A stretch of 64,000 bases of DNA from contig SCFE01000003.1 in NCBI GenBank assembly GCA_004352715.1, positions 5,394,979-5,458,978 on the forward strand, in the 5' to 3' direction. The DNA comes from Hofstenia miamia (taxonomy: Eukaryota > Xenacoelomorpha > Acoela). The notes below the pieces were generated by a model. That model was not told the DNA's origin. It searched no databases and saw nothing but the letters and a program-made list of their open reading frames with translations. The first letter of the stretch is position 1; each line of letters opens with the position of its first letter. Position numbers and translations under genes: made by a program. This document shows, piece after piece, positions 50,450 through 61,889 of the stretch.

Positions 50450-51745
50450 TAACTTTTCCACTTTGTTTATATGTCATATTTTGAGATGGGTAACGCGCAT
50501 GTTAAGGCCGCACGAAATTACTACAGAATAAACAAGAAAATGATATTTTTGAAATTATGCTTTTTGTCAAATTTTTAATTATTTCCACTATGCAAATGCT
50601 GAGTTAATGAATTTATGATTTTTATTTAGTCGGGCATTGTAATGTGTTTCATTTTAAATGTTTACAAAATAAAATGGCACACATTGCAAATACTATGATT
50701 TAAAAATGTCAGAATATAGTGATTAGATATGCATATCTATCTATTATAGGGAATATCGCTGAAATTATCAAAAATCCATTTTACTAGTTCTTATCCAATT
50801 TTCAGGCCTTGCAATAATTTATTTCAATAATATTGCAATACAAAAAATCAAATTAAATATATTTCAATAAAAATTTGCTAGCAATATAATATTAAAATAT
50901 TTGCATTATTTTGATTTATTGAAAACTGCCTATTTTAATGAGAAAAAATACTTTTTTCCCTATAGTATTTTGTGAGCTCATTGAGATTATGCTTGACAAA
51001 CTTAATCATTTTCTAGAGTAGAGCTTACTTCTATATATCAAAGACATTCTACATTGGGAAAGAGTATTTCAATATAACTGCAGAGGCCATGCTCATTTTT
51101 TCCTTTTCTAATATTCGTATAACTGCAAAAGAAAGTCAATGCACAACTTTCATTATTTTACGTGTCTCCAATTGAATCTAGCTTAAGCTAATCTGAAAAT
51201 CTTTTTGTAAACAAAGATACATAAAATTGGTCCTTGCTATTCACACACTTTCCTGTACAGACAAGGACCAAATAATGTAGAGTAAAATCTTATGCTCATT
51301 TAAATGTTGCAGTCAGGCATTATTATGCCAAAAAAGTACTATTATTAATGGGCTTATTTTGCTCATTTCTTAAAAGCCTAGCTAAAATCAGAAACTAACA
51401 AGCTAACATAGTCATTTTTTAAAAAACACCTTCCGAAGATACATGTACTTTAATCTATTTCAATTACAATTATATTGTGAGGAAATTCTTTGTCAATACA
51501 GTTTTGCAAAATATTGTATTAACAAAATATTATTGAAATCCCTGCCAAAAATTTACTTACTTGCATAGAATGATTCCGTCTTTTAATACCGCAGCAAAGT
51601 CTCCATTGGGTACATTCACAGGTTTTTCTGCATTCTTAAGCATGTCACGCACCCATCCAAGTGCATTCTGCTCACGTTCTTTCAGGTCTGCGGCCTTAAA
51701 AGTTTCGATTTGTGATTGTGTACGATTGAGTTCCGTATCACTCAT
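45145..51745 (-). CDS. Transgelin/Mp20-like calponin-homology protein (four coding exons)
   Basis: Actin-binding muscle-type protein. Coding exons on the minus strand: 51745-51561, 50354-50285, 48267-48130, 45264-45145; together 513 nt, 170 residues plus stop, with all phases matching. One calponin-homology domain is visible: ALGWVRDMLKN, then LKDGIILCKLMENLVG, GNFQMMENGAAFQESARAYG, ELFQPVDLVDKRNIAQVVICILALQRK. The usual C-terminal block MHPDYKGPMMGP...NKREFTEEQMREAE follows. Transgelin/Mp20 proteins normally continue into a calponin-like repeat of about 20-25 residues; here the protein stops after YTPRAW. It is convergent with AMT, the stop codons being about 515 bp apart. The third intron holds a LINE and the second a hAT-like MITE. 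Confidence 0.93.
45265..48129. other. Third intron of the transgelin-like gene
   Basis: Holds a LINE relic (listed separately) and, near 45357-45600, a G/C-tract-rich segment starting CAGTGACGTACGAAGGGGGG and containing a 13-C run (45572-45584). The latter may be a MITE but its ends were not paired. Confidence 0.5.
45811..47690 (-). pseudogene. Non-LTR (LINE) retrotransposon relic with (AAT)n tail
   Basis: On the minus strand, frames give DFQKAELLNNFF, then FRP-RST, FDISKAFDRIPYSITLWKL, SGTPQGSLFAILL, INDLPLC and FADDTIIYYF. This is the reverse-transcriptase order of CR1/jockey-type LINEs, with the FADD catalytic motif intact. Multiple stops and frameshifts make it non-functional. The (ATT)n at 45811-45832 is the 3' tail. 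The 5' limit near 47690 is approximate; a possible endonuclease-linker remnant (SSDHHF) lies at about 47530. Confidence 0.85.
48130..48267 (-). CDS. Transgelin-like exon 3 (CH-domain core)
   Basis: 138 nt, 46 codons, phase 0 on both sides, between a TGTTTAG acceptor and a GTAAGT donor. It encodes MENGAAFQESARAYGLPD and ELFQPVDLVDKRNIAQV, which match the conserved ELFQTVDL-x-E-x-K/R-N-x-x-QV core of transgelins. Confidence 0.95.
48268..50284. other. Second intron of the transgelin-like gene
   Basis: AT-rich, containing the hAT-like MITE at 48827-49233. Nothing else recognised. Confidence 0.5.
48827..49233. mobile_element. hAT-type MITE with 8-bp target duplication
   Basis: Terminal repeats CAGGTTCGTAGCCA (left) and CAGGCCCGTAGCCA (right, reverse-complemented) match at 12 of 14. 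Flanking octamers TTACTTCC and TTATTTCC match at 7 of 8, the target-site size of hAT elements. 407 bp with no transposase. Confidence 0.8.
50285..50354 (-). CDS. Transgelin-like exon 2 (KLMENLVGAKIGPYNKKCRGNFQM)
   Basis: 70 nt between a TTTTTAG acceptor and a GTAAGT donor, phase 1 + 69. It encodes the CH-domain segment after ILC. The family usually has a similar KLMNxL...G...I segment followed by F-x-Q-M-E-N, whose first part is here and second part is in the next exon. Confidence 0.92.
50355..51560. other. First intron of the transgelin-like gene
   Basis: AT-rich, with (TA)n at about 50411-50448. No other feature. Confidence 0.5.
51561..51745 (-). CDS. Transgelin-like exon 1 (start codon to LKDGIILC)
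   Basis: ATG at 51745-51743 in the context TTTGCA-ATG. Translation begins MSDTELNRTQSQIETFKAAD and runs into the start of the CH domain. A consensus GTAAGT donor follows (51560-51555). The same frame is open upstream to 51937 but that part has no resemblance to the family. A CTACGTGCAG acceptor just upstream (exon edge about 51758) suggests a separate 5'UTR exon or a trans-splice site. Confidence 0.93.
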
Positions 51746-51990
51746 TGCAAAAACGGCCCTGCACGTAGTAAACAAATAGATAGTAATGCAAACAGCTAGT
51801 TTATGTATTGCTGATTCAATAGCAATCAACCGTTTATTGCATATCAGCTTGCATTTTAATAGAAGAAAGGATATTACCCGACTCCTGTTTACATTACGGT
51901 ATAAATTACAAAAGATGGCGCTGCTATAACTAAGCAATATAATTTTAACCCTCAGTGTATTTTAACCCTATTCCTATCCTATGGCTGGGG
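51746..51990 (-). promoter_or_regulatory. Upstream region of the transgelin-like gene
   Basis: Contains a splice acceptor (exon edge about 51758) 13 nt before the ATG and, further upstream, an AAGATGGCGC motif at 51912-51921 that resembles the YY1-type promoter element. No clear TATA box. A TTAACCCTCAG motif near 51943 is shared with 42899 and may be transposon-derived. The promoter assignment is weak. Confidence 0.25.
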
Positions 51991-53686
51991 GATTCCCCAT
52001 TCTCATTCTCTCAACTTTACATGGTATTTGATTGCAAAACTCTCATCGATTTCTGACTAAATTTTACCTTGCCTCATTTTGCCGAAGTGTTATTTTTTCG
52101 TTCTGGAAACGCCTACTTATGTCGTTTTTCCATTGACTAATTTTTGATAATTAAGATAAAATTTAGTACCTATGTACAATATAGTGTTGGAAAAGTAGTC
52201 AATCTGGGGCAAAGTGAACCCAAAATCAACTTCATAACGCTTTCTGAGCACGAGATGTGTGCATTAGGTCCACGGATAAGGATTTGTGGGTGGTTCATTT
52301 TTGGTGTCCGAGAGGGCTCGTACCCGTAAAATAAGGAATAGCCCACTCGCGCCCTCCCGTATATGTCTATGTCCACCTGTATAATCGTTCCTTTTAGAGA
52401 TAGTAGCTAATAAAATCAAACAATAAAAGCAAAGATTTATCACATGAAAAGCAAAATAGTACAACTAATTGTATTTTATGAACTATTTTAGAACTAAATC
52501 GTACCATTTGATATATATATGATAGTCATATGGTACCATAAAAGGAAATATTATCTATATTTTAAAATATATAATTAACAGTCTTGAAAATATTTAAAGA
52601 AATGACTGCATTACGTCTTCCTTTATATTATTTAATCCTGCAAAAGTAATAGCAGAATAGATCGATGTTAAAAGGTTGCAAATCGTAATGTGTAGTACAT
52701 CAAATAACAATGTAATTGGCCAAACTTGCTCAATAAGAAAATATATTAATTTCTCTCGCTGTACACCATACTATATACATATATATATATATATATGATT
52801 TATTCCACAATTTGGTGCTTGAACAAACCGGGAATGACACCAGAGATGAGTTATTATACAAATCATACAATATTTCAACCTTTCCAATATAGCTTTAATA
52901 TATAGCCTCCATAGCACACTGATAGTATTAGAATTAATGTGCTATTTACTATTTGGAAAAATCCGCCTACTGGAATGTGAGCTACGTATTCACCCTACAG
53001 TAGGCGAGGGGTAAAATGACATTTTACAGTATTTTCTCAATTATCAGAACAGTTTGGGCAGATGTTCTTCTAAATTTATCTGGTTAGTTGCATTAAATGC
53101 AAAAAACTTACAAACATTTTAAAAACCAATTTTTATAATTCTTTAAACATTTTAAACATTATGGCAAATCGGAATAAATAGTTGTGTTCAGTGGTGTATT
53201 CAAGGGGAGGGGGAATACCCTTTTAGGTTTCCATATTTTATTAAGAAATTTCTACACAATAATTAAGAACTAAGATGGTAAAATGCTTGTTGAGAGACCA
53301 TTTTTCAAAATTTCGAGAGTTTATGTAAGGATCTTTCATACAATTCATCACTCCAATTTGTGGAATGTAATCTTGACCATGTTTTAACAAGAACCTACAA
53401 CTTTGAAATTTTTTCTCCTTTGCGAGAACTCCGCTTTGCCACAACTGCTATAAAGCACTTAATCGGCCTTATCAGATAATCGAGTTTTATGGGTGTAATA
53501 TGCCATAATGTTTACTACTGTGCACAATTTTTGTATTGAATTTCTCTAGCAAAATTTGCGCTTTTAATTATTTAGAGTGATTTGATTTCATAAGTAAAGG
53601 TGTTTGTTTTCGTTATGTTATAAATCATGTCTTTCAAATACGCTAGTAGTACAAAATATTCTAAAAATGGCTAAAATGAGCAATTT

Positions 53687-53688
<2 letters not shown>
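51991..53688. other. Intergenic, no gene recognised
   Basis: AT-rich. A G-rich CAGTGGTGTATTCAAGGGG motif at 53189 looks like a transposon end but no partner was found. Short (TA)n at about 52776-52797. Confidence 0.4.
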
Positions 53689-53722
<34 letters not shown>

Positions 53723-53723
53723 N

Positions 53724-53776
53724 CCCTCGATAAGTGAGGTGATTAAATGGCTATTTTCCTTTTCCAATCATCCGTT

Positions 53777-53810
<34 letters not shown>

Positions 53811-53863
53811 AACGGATGATTGGAAAAGGAAAATAGCCATTTAATCACCTCACTTATCGAGGG
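53724..53863. repeat. Perfect inverted repeat, 56-bp arms with (TA)n loop
   Basis: 53724-53779 is the exact reverse complement of 53808-53863; the loop is (TA)n. A single N at 53723 abuts the left arm, with (TA)n at 53690-53719 before it. Confidence 0.95.
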
Positions 53864-55485
53864 TGTCAGCTGATACAAAATTTTTTGTCACTTTTACGCT
53901 CTTTGTGGTGAAAACGAGTCGCGAATACATATGTTTACAATAGAATCGACGGTGGTGTGTGGTTTAGTAGTGAAGACAAAGCCCTAATCCAAAACAAATT
54001 GATTCTTGAGGCAAAATTGGTTGTACCACAAGCATTTTAGTTCATCCTTTAAGACAATGAAATTACTACTGCCTAACCAGCATGCATTGAGTTCACACGA
54101 TTTAAGATCTTCTTCTCAGGACAAACTGATTTTGGTGAACCATTGCCTAAGTCAGAACTCAATACACCAACATGTCATGCATCAGGTAGTGCTGTAAACT
54201 TAGTTAAAAAAAGTCAACATAAGCTCTAACAAGGCATCAAAAATTGATTTATGGTCATGATTTGCTAGCTGCTATTTATGCTCAATCATTGTGTTGATAA
54301 ACTGATGGTCAATACGATCAATTAACAGAAAATTTTGCAAAAAACTTATCCACTTTACAAGTTTTAGCTAATGATGACTTAATGCAATATCTTTTTGAAC
54401 TAGTTTTGAAGAAGCAGAAACTTCTTCTCATCAAGTTCTTCATTTGAGCTTGAGTGACTATCACTTATGGCTAAACGTGTTTTTGCTTCAGATTCATGTA
54501 TTTTAGTAATCTCTGTTTCTGGATAGGAGTTTTTTTTAGCAATTTAAAATTAATTGAAATTGCCAGATATGGTTTTTCTCTTTAATCATATATTGCATTC
54601 AAAATGGTGATTGACATACAATATTGTTTCAATCTAGCTCTACAGTATCATTAACATATTCAAAATTATACCTTACTACATTTATTTCACAATGCAAATA
54701 CGGTTAATTTTGAAATATCATACAGATAAACGTACAACGCTCATTGTGATTATCACACTACAAACGGCTCACTTTGTATTTAGTTTAAAGAAAGGCACAC
54801 ACACTTGCAACCATAAACCAATCTCAGCCTGGCCTGTTGCAATTGGTAAAATTCAGGCCCGTGCCCGTCGCATCCAAAATCATTATAATATTTTTTGTAG
54901 GTAAATTTAGATTAGTTAGCATAATATTGTATTGTAAGAGAAAGAATGTATATTATGTATATATATTAATCCAATTTTGAGCAATTTTAGGCCCGTTGTT
55001 CAAAAATTTCGGACCCAGGAAAGCTTCATTCTTAGTTTTATGGGCCAATCCCGGTTTTTTGAAAGTCGGGCAAGATTAAAACTCTGAGACCACATCAGAG
55101 TTGGAAATGGATCCGGCTGGGGTTTGGCTGGACCGGACTGGAAATAGATAAAAATCTAAAAGAACAAATGAATACAGAATTTTCTATTTTTTAACTAATT
55201 TGTAAACAATTTGAATTAGGCATTTGAAAAATTTTACAGTTGGGGCATGTGTCTTATTAGCGATCAAATATGTAAAAATAGCTTACTTAAGAAAGCCTAT
55301 TGTTAGTCAATTTTAGTAAATATTAATCAATATTTCTACCTTAGTTCAAAATTATAATATATTTTATTGAAACAATCCCAACATATTACATCTAGCCATT
55401 TATTATGGTTGTAAGATATTGTTGAAATAGTCGGAAACCCGAGAGATCCGGGCATAGTTGTACACGTACCCAATACCGAATCAGT
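53864..55485. other. Intergenic, no gene recognised
   Basis: Mildly less AT-rich segments at 54770-54890 and 54985-55140, possibly repeat-derived. No domain recognised. Confidence 0.35.
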
Positions 55486-55728
55486 GCCAACCTAAGTCCA
55501 ATTGATTGATTTCCATGAAAATAATATTTGTTAACAATGATTGTATCAAATTAATCATTATTCCATATTAAGAAATTACGTTGAAAAAGCTGCAAANNNN
55601 NNNNNNNNNNNNNNNNNGCCAACCTAAGTCCAATTGATTGATTTCCATGAAAATAATATTTGTTAACAATGGTTGTATCAAATTAATCATTATTCCATAT
55701 TAAGAAATTACGTTGAAAAAGCTGCAAA
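55486..55728. repeat. 111-bp duplication either side of a 21-N gap
   Basis: 55486-55596 and 55618-55728 differ at one noticed position, with 55597-55617 N between. This is the pattern of two contig ends that overlap but were not merged. Confidence 0.92.
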
Positions 55729-58700
55729 CTTGGTGAAAGTTAGTAGAGAATGTCACAACATGCCTAAATTTACTTATAAATTGACAGACTGTCAAGTTTT
55801 TGCTCAAATACAAATTTGATAAGTTGAACTAGTGTATTCAAAAAACATCTTCTGTTGATGAACTCTAAACTGAAATTTCTTTTGCGTGTCAAAACCAGAC
55901 ATTTAAAATAATCCTAAAAATGCCTATGAATGATATTTTAACCACTGTGAAGTATGCATCATCAAATATGGTTGATATCAGAGTTATTATACAGCATACT
56001 GGTAAAATGGTTCAAGGATCCAAGAACAAATATTATGATCATAGAGATTATTAAATATACGCATATCTTTCATAGGATTTGGGTATTTTCAAATGAATCA
56101 GCTGCTTCCAACGATTATCCCCTGTCCCTGCTCTAACCCAAGAAAAAGTCAGTGTAAAGGAATATTCGAAAAAAATAACACGGTTTTAAGACTTTGAACC
56201 AAGCCTAAGAATTACTAAGTTATCATTATTATAGCTTAATAACCAAACGCAAGCCTATTTTGAGAAACGAATCTGAAAAGTGTGAAGCCATGTAAAAATA
56301 CTTATTTTACAATCTTCAGAAATGTAATCTTTGACGTTAAAGGCAGTAATGATGCTGCAAGTTACGTATAAATATTGATAAAAATGAAAATCAAGTAAGA
56401 AATTTTTTTCCACTAAAAAAGTATTTTTCTACCCAAAAAGTATCTATTATTTGTTGAGATTTATATTATATAATTATGTGCGATATATTTGAGAAATTTC
56501 AAAATTGATCATGATATTTAGTAATACTAGCAAAAAGTTTCTTGATACAGGACTATTAGATCGCTAAAAAGTCATCATCTTGATAATTATAATTGAGGTA
56601 ATTGGGAGCACTGAGAAAATTTAATTTAATTCTTCATATATTATATATAAAGAAGTAAATATAAAACTTCTGACCAAAAGAGATTATCCCTCTGAATTTT
56701 TTCCAAAACTTCTGTAAATTTGCTAGCGCGAATGATTAAAAAATTGTACATATTTATATTTAGAAAGCCAAAATCAAGTAGTTGTATATATCGCATAAGC
56801 TTATGTCATGTACAATATTTATAAAACGAGTATTCCATGTATACATGCAATCGTAGGATATTTGCCACAACATGGAAAGGTGTTTAGTAATAAATCAATA
56901 GAAACGATTGAAACACTTACTGTGGGCATGTTTTCGAAATTCGCTGTTCTAAGCGCTTATCAAGCTAAGGTCAGATCGTGACGTAAATGGAAACATAATA
57001 CGAGGAAATATGCCATGCTTAAACGTGATAAGTACAATTGTTTTGTCAATTAAATTGTACTTGTGAAGTACTGGAAGAATAAATAAAAATTTGTTATTCG
57101 AAAGTTTAATCATTATAATCCAAAAGTGTAATACACAAGTATATTTTCCTTTTGATAAAGAAAGTATATTTAATTTTTATGAATTCAGGATCGCAATTCA
57201 CGCCTATAAACCATGTATTCATTAATACCAGGAACTCTGCAATTAATAATCCATTCAATCAGTTTTTAATAAATAGAATTTGTCTTCATTCAGTCAAGTA
57301 TACCTCCGTCATTCAATTAATTAATACTACAAATTCAAAAGGACATAGTAACATTAATATTTTATTGGCTTAATGTTTTAAAAAAACAGGTAGGTTGAAA
57401 ATAAGAATTTATTGCAGTCTTTTCGAGCATGAGCAAATATTTTGCGGTTGAAGGTGTTTTTATTTCATTTGACAATTATGGTATTTACATAGAAGAATAG
57501 TTATCTACTAAATATATAGATATAGTTATAGTATTGACTTATGAAAATACAATTGTGTTTATACTGAAAACTGTAAAATTAGTGTCCTAGCTTATCGACT
57601 AATGTAATACATTGCATTCACCAAGAATTAAATGAGCCCAAGGCCAGACTAAGCTCTACTTAAATTTTTTAATTATTGTAAGTTCAATCTAAGTCCTGAG
57701 CGACTCAAACGGAAATGACAATAGGTAGTTCAGACTCTGTGTAACATCAACAGAAACAGAATACATGCAGAATCTAATCGGGCAGAACTCCCTCAGCCCT
57801 TAAGTTGAGCAAGGGTATATAAAATGCCTTAGCGTTCTTTCAAATATTGAATGCTATTTCCTCATTATGAAAAAAGTGTTTAAAAATTGTATGTTTCTAC
57901 ATTTGAATTTAACATATAACGACTTCTTAAATCTTTGAGATTTATTGAGAATGACGTTATGTGAGCAAAGTCAAGATTCATACCTCAACATGAAGAACTT
58001 CAGGATCCACTTCAAGCTGTATTTACAGTGATACCAAAGTTAGTCCTGTGTCCTTCAACTGATATTGCGAACTCTCTAGTAACCATCACTTCTCTACAAA
58101 TCAAATTTCACAATTAATGCATTTATAGGCCTATTTCCTCAAAGAATATTTATAATAACTTTCTGCCAGCAATATAATGCGAATTGGTTTCAAAGGCTTC
58201 ACAGATATGTTAACTCTGAAGTTGTTTCTCAGCTTTTTAAAAGACTTACAACAAAAGTGGATTTTTCATTGGAGTAATTTTGATCCAATTTAAAAATTAA
58301 TTGCTTAACAGTTCAACAAATATGTCAATGATTGCCTATATTTCAACATTTGATTATTTGAAGTGAAAGTCCTACAAGCTATTAACTAAAAATGAGTAGT
58401 TTTAGTTGGTATATATTACTCCATAAAGAGCTTTACTCAAAGCTCAAAGAACTGTTTGGTATTAAGCACAATGCACAACATGTGTTGACTTACTGCATTG
58501 AAAGTTTGTTCTAAAGGAGTAAATCAATACAAAACTTTACCTGAAATTTCATGAATAATAGTGAGATAGTTTCTTTTTACATTAATGTATTGAGTGAGTA
58601 AAATATGCTGAAGAAAGTGTCACTACTGAGAAATCAAAATCAGAAAAGATGATATGAAAAATTTTAGAATCTAAAAACAATAGTTTTTATGAAAAATTGA

Positions 58701-59675
58701 GTAAATTAAAAGTTCATTGGAACTTTAGAAGAATAGTATTTAAATGTGGATGAAGACTTTGAACAAGTTCAGCCATCAACTAAACATGAATTTGAAAAAA
58801 CAGAGGTGAATGGTGCTCGGAATTTAACTAAGAATTTGAATATTTGCCCTTAATCTAACACATCGAAATGATGAGTCTAAATTTTCAGCCTTACTTTCTG
58901 TTCAATTCTGCTTTTGAACGTAAGTATAGCATCAATATCAATAGTTCAGTAGATCATAAAAGCGCTAGTATTATTGAAAAACACAAAAGATTATTTAATT
59001 TTTCAATGGAATATAATAGGCTCCAAAGATTGAACTAAATCTGTGGATTAATAATCCCTGGCTGGCACACATTAAGCTTATAATAATTTCATTAAACATT
59101 TATGTTTTAGTTTTATTTTATGAATAAATATACAAAAGATATAGTTGAGTATCTTAGGAGTGAAGAGCAGAGGCGGCCCTAGAAGAGGGAACTGGAGGAA
59201 CGCCCTCCCCCTCAACAGAATGGAGATGCTTCCATTCCTCGTGAAAAGTATGCCTGCAACAGTCATAATACATTTATATTAAGCACTTGTTTAACATTGT
59301 CTGCAGGTGTAAGCAATATTTAATTGACATTACAATTATTGCAATAATTGTTGAAAATCGATTAATCTATTGAATACTTTAGAAGAACAAAAATTGTCAA
59401 TCATTTGCAATTATTTAAGGTTCACTAAGGCGTTCTTACTAGCATTAAGGAAGAGAATCTTGCTGAAGCATATATTCAAGTCCCGATTCGAGAGTCATTA
59501 TTTTCCTGCCTAGTAAATCAATATAGTATTGAGTGTTGCGAGTGTACTGCACAATTTGATGAACAAAAAATATATCATGCTTCCACCACCAAATTCACTT
59601 TTTTGTACATTGAAGGCATAACATCAACCTTATCTTTCACCATTGTTATCTTCTGTCAGACACCTGATACTGTGA
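55729..59675. other. Intergenic, no gene recognised
   Basis: AT-rich. A short CAGAGGCGGCCCTAG motif at 59168 resembles a hAT terminus but is unpaired. Small open frames show no domain. Confidence 0.4.
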
Positions 59676-60432
59676 CAGAAACGGATACAGAGGGTGCCCC
59701 GAGCCCCTCTAAAATATAAATAGTTCGATGAAGTGGTGCAAAAATTACAAACCAAATTCTTTTGTACTCAAAAGTGTACATCAAATTTTTGTATTCGAAC
59801 TCAATAACTTGGCGGATTTCACGAACCTTCTCCAAAATTACAAAAAAGACTTTTGTGACTTTTCCAAAACCCAACACAATTTTTTGTAATTTAAAAATTT
59901 CATAGATTTTCGCAAGATTTTTTGCATTTTGGGATGCTTGATTTTCTTGAACTTCATCAAAGTAGTCAACAAAATGTATATAATTTGACGAGTAGACACA
60001 CATTCATAATTTTATGTGAACATTTTGCACTTTACTTAATCCTATATCATTAAAAATGCACTAAAAATTTTCTTTTTTGTAGTGCACAACGAAATCCTAT
60101 AATTTGAAATCCATAATGTATTCAATTTAGTGCATATTTTCGTAAGAAATATTACACAAAAATACCAGTTTCGAAAAATAATACTATTTTGTTGAACAAT
60201 TTGATACAATTTCAGGCAATTGCCCACTATGAATATTACTACTTTGGGTTAAAAACAATGAAATAATTGAAATTTAAAAAATGCTTGTTGGGTTTTGAGA
60301 GTAGCACTAATAGCATAATTACATTTTTGGAGTCAGTAAATGATAGTGAAGTGGTAACGAATTATGCACTTAGAAATTTACAATTTATTTTGCATTGGCC
60401 CCCTCTAAGAAATATTTCTGTACCCGCCACTG
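59676..60432. mobile_element. Non-autonomous hAT element with perfect 8-bp target duplication
   Basis: Flanked by identical octamers TACTGTGA at 59668-59675 and 60433-60440. The left end starts CAGAAACGGATACAGAGG; the right end reverse-complements to CAGTGGCGGGTACAGAAA (12 of 18 match). CCCCCTC/GAGGGG blocks sit just inside both ends. 757 bp, with no transposase recognised. Confidence 0.85.
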
Positions 60433-60440
60433 TACTGTGA

Positions 60441-61621
60441 TGTCAAACCTAAAAAATTAAACAATAATAGTGGCTTTAACATAAAGTATATAAGGTAGAA
60501 CCAAATTTGCTCATATTGATTATGATTACTGGCAACACTTAACTTATATTTGTCTAGAACAATTTCTTCTTAGTGCTAACAGAGGTATGAAGCACTCGTA
60601 AACTTCTTTGCAATCTCACAACGATGATTTTTCTTTTAAAAAGTTTTTTGTGATATGTTTGGTTTTTATTGAACACAAATAATTTTAATTTACTATGATT
60701 TTTAACTATTGTTTTATTTCCAATTATTGCCTAAAGCAAATCTAGCAATGAGAAATATTTCCATTTTGAAAGAAATGTTTGTGAAATAATAGTTTGCTAA
60801 AGTGAAAACAATTTGAACACGTTTTCTGTATTTTTTACTTGTGTGACAATTGGTGAATTACATATCAACACTAATAAAAACAATAGAGAAATAAACTATT
60901 TAATACAAATTATGGCAAGTTAAAAAATGTAGCTAAAGGCATTTTGGGGCAGCACAGTCTTGTTTACATTTGTAAATTACATATATATATTAATAAATAG
61001 TTTTCGCTTGTTGTTCTTGAGTTGTACATCTTATTCTATAATTAGTCAGATAATTGATATTTTTCCTATATTCATGATTTCAACTTCTTCTTCTTAAATA
61101 ATGTATAATTTGTTCATTTCTTGTATTCTAGACCAATTTGTTCCATTGCAATATTGAATAAATTTAGAATCCTTTCTTCATTAATTTTCTATTATTGTTC
61201 TTATATTTAGATGACTATAAATATTAAGTATCTTTAAACTTAGAAGTTTTTAACATACCTAACTTTCTAGAATGCCGAAAAATTGTAGAAAATTTCTTTG
61301 CAAGCGTCATAAAAATGTTGCGAATTGGAATTATGTTCGTTGGGCAAGGATTAGGATTAAGTTTTTGGTTGGAGTTACTAAGGTATAAGAAGAAATAAAC
61401 GTTCTAAGGATCATCCTACCACAAAAGAAAGGAAATGTTTGCGATTGAATCTAGGATCAGCTAACAGAGCAACTGGGTGTGTACGAAATTCTCTACTGAA
61501 CCTTCGTAATGGCTGTATAGGTTTCCTCAATAAATGTAGAATCTTCAGAATAATGAATTTAGCAACTACTTTACACGTAGGAATATCTATGCAATTTTGT
61601 CAATATATATATATATATATA
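60441..61621. other. Intergenic, no gene recognised
   Basis: AT-rich. (TA)n at about 61602-61621. Confidence 0.4.
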
Positions 61622-61889
61622 TATACGGGCTTTAGTTCCAAAATTTTAAAATATCTACAAGGCGCTTGACATAAAAAAATATATATGGGCGCAAGGTACT
61701 ATGGCAAAAGGCGCTGGATACGGGTGGAAAAAAATTTTTTTGAAAAAATTTGAAACTCATACATAAAAAATTAGACCCCTTTTCTAAATGCGCAATGTAA
61801 AAAATTTTTGGATAAAATGAATTAATCTGACTTTCCATAAAAAAGTACGGGCGGTGGATCCAAATCCCATAGTATCTAGAGCCCGTATA
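61622..61889. mobile_element. MITE with 14-bp terminal inverted repeats
   Basis: The left end TATACGGGCTTTAG and the right end, reverse-complemented, TATACGGGCTCTAG differ at one position. 268 bp, flanked by (TA)n on both sides, with no coding capacity. Confidence 0.75.

Noticed and set aside
51557-51937. Longer N-terminus for the transgelin-like protein
   Set aside because: The upstream in-frame codons are AT-driven with no family similarity, and a splice acceptor lies 13 nt before the conserved MSDTELN start.
59168-59248. Tiny transposon from CAGAGGCGGCCCTAG with GTGAAGAG/GTGAAAAG flanks
   Set aside because: Flank similarity is 7 of 8 but the 73-bp interior has no matching inverted end.
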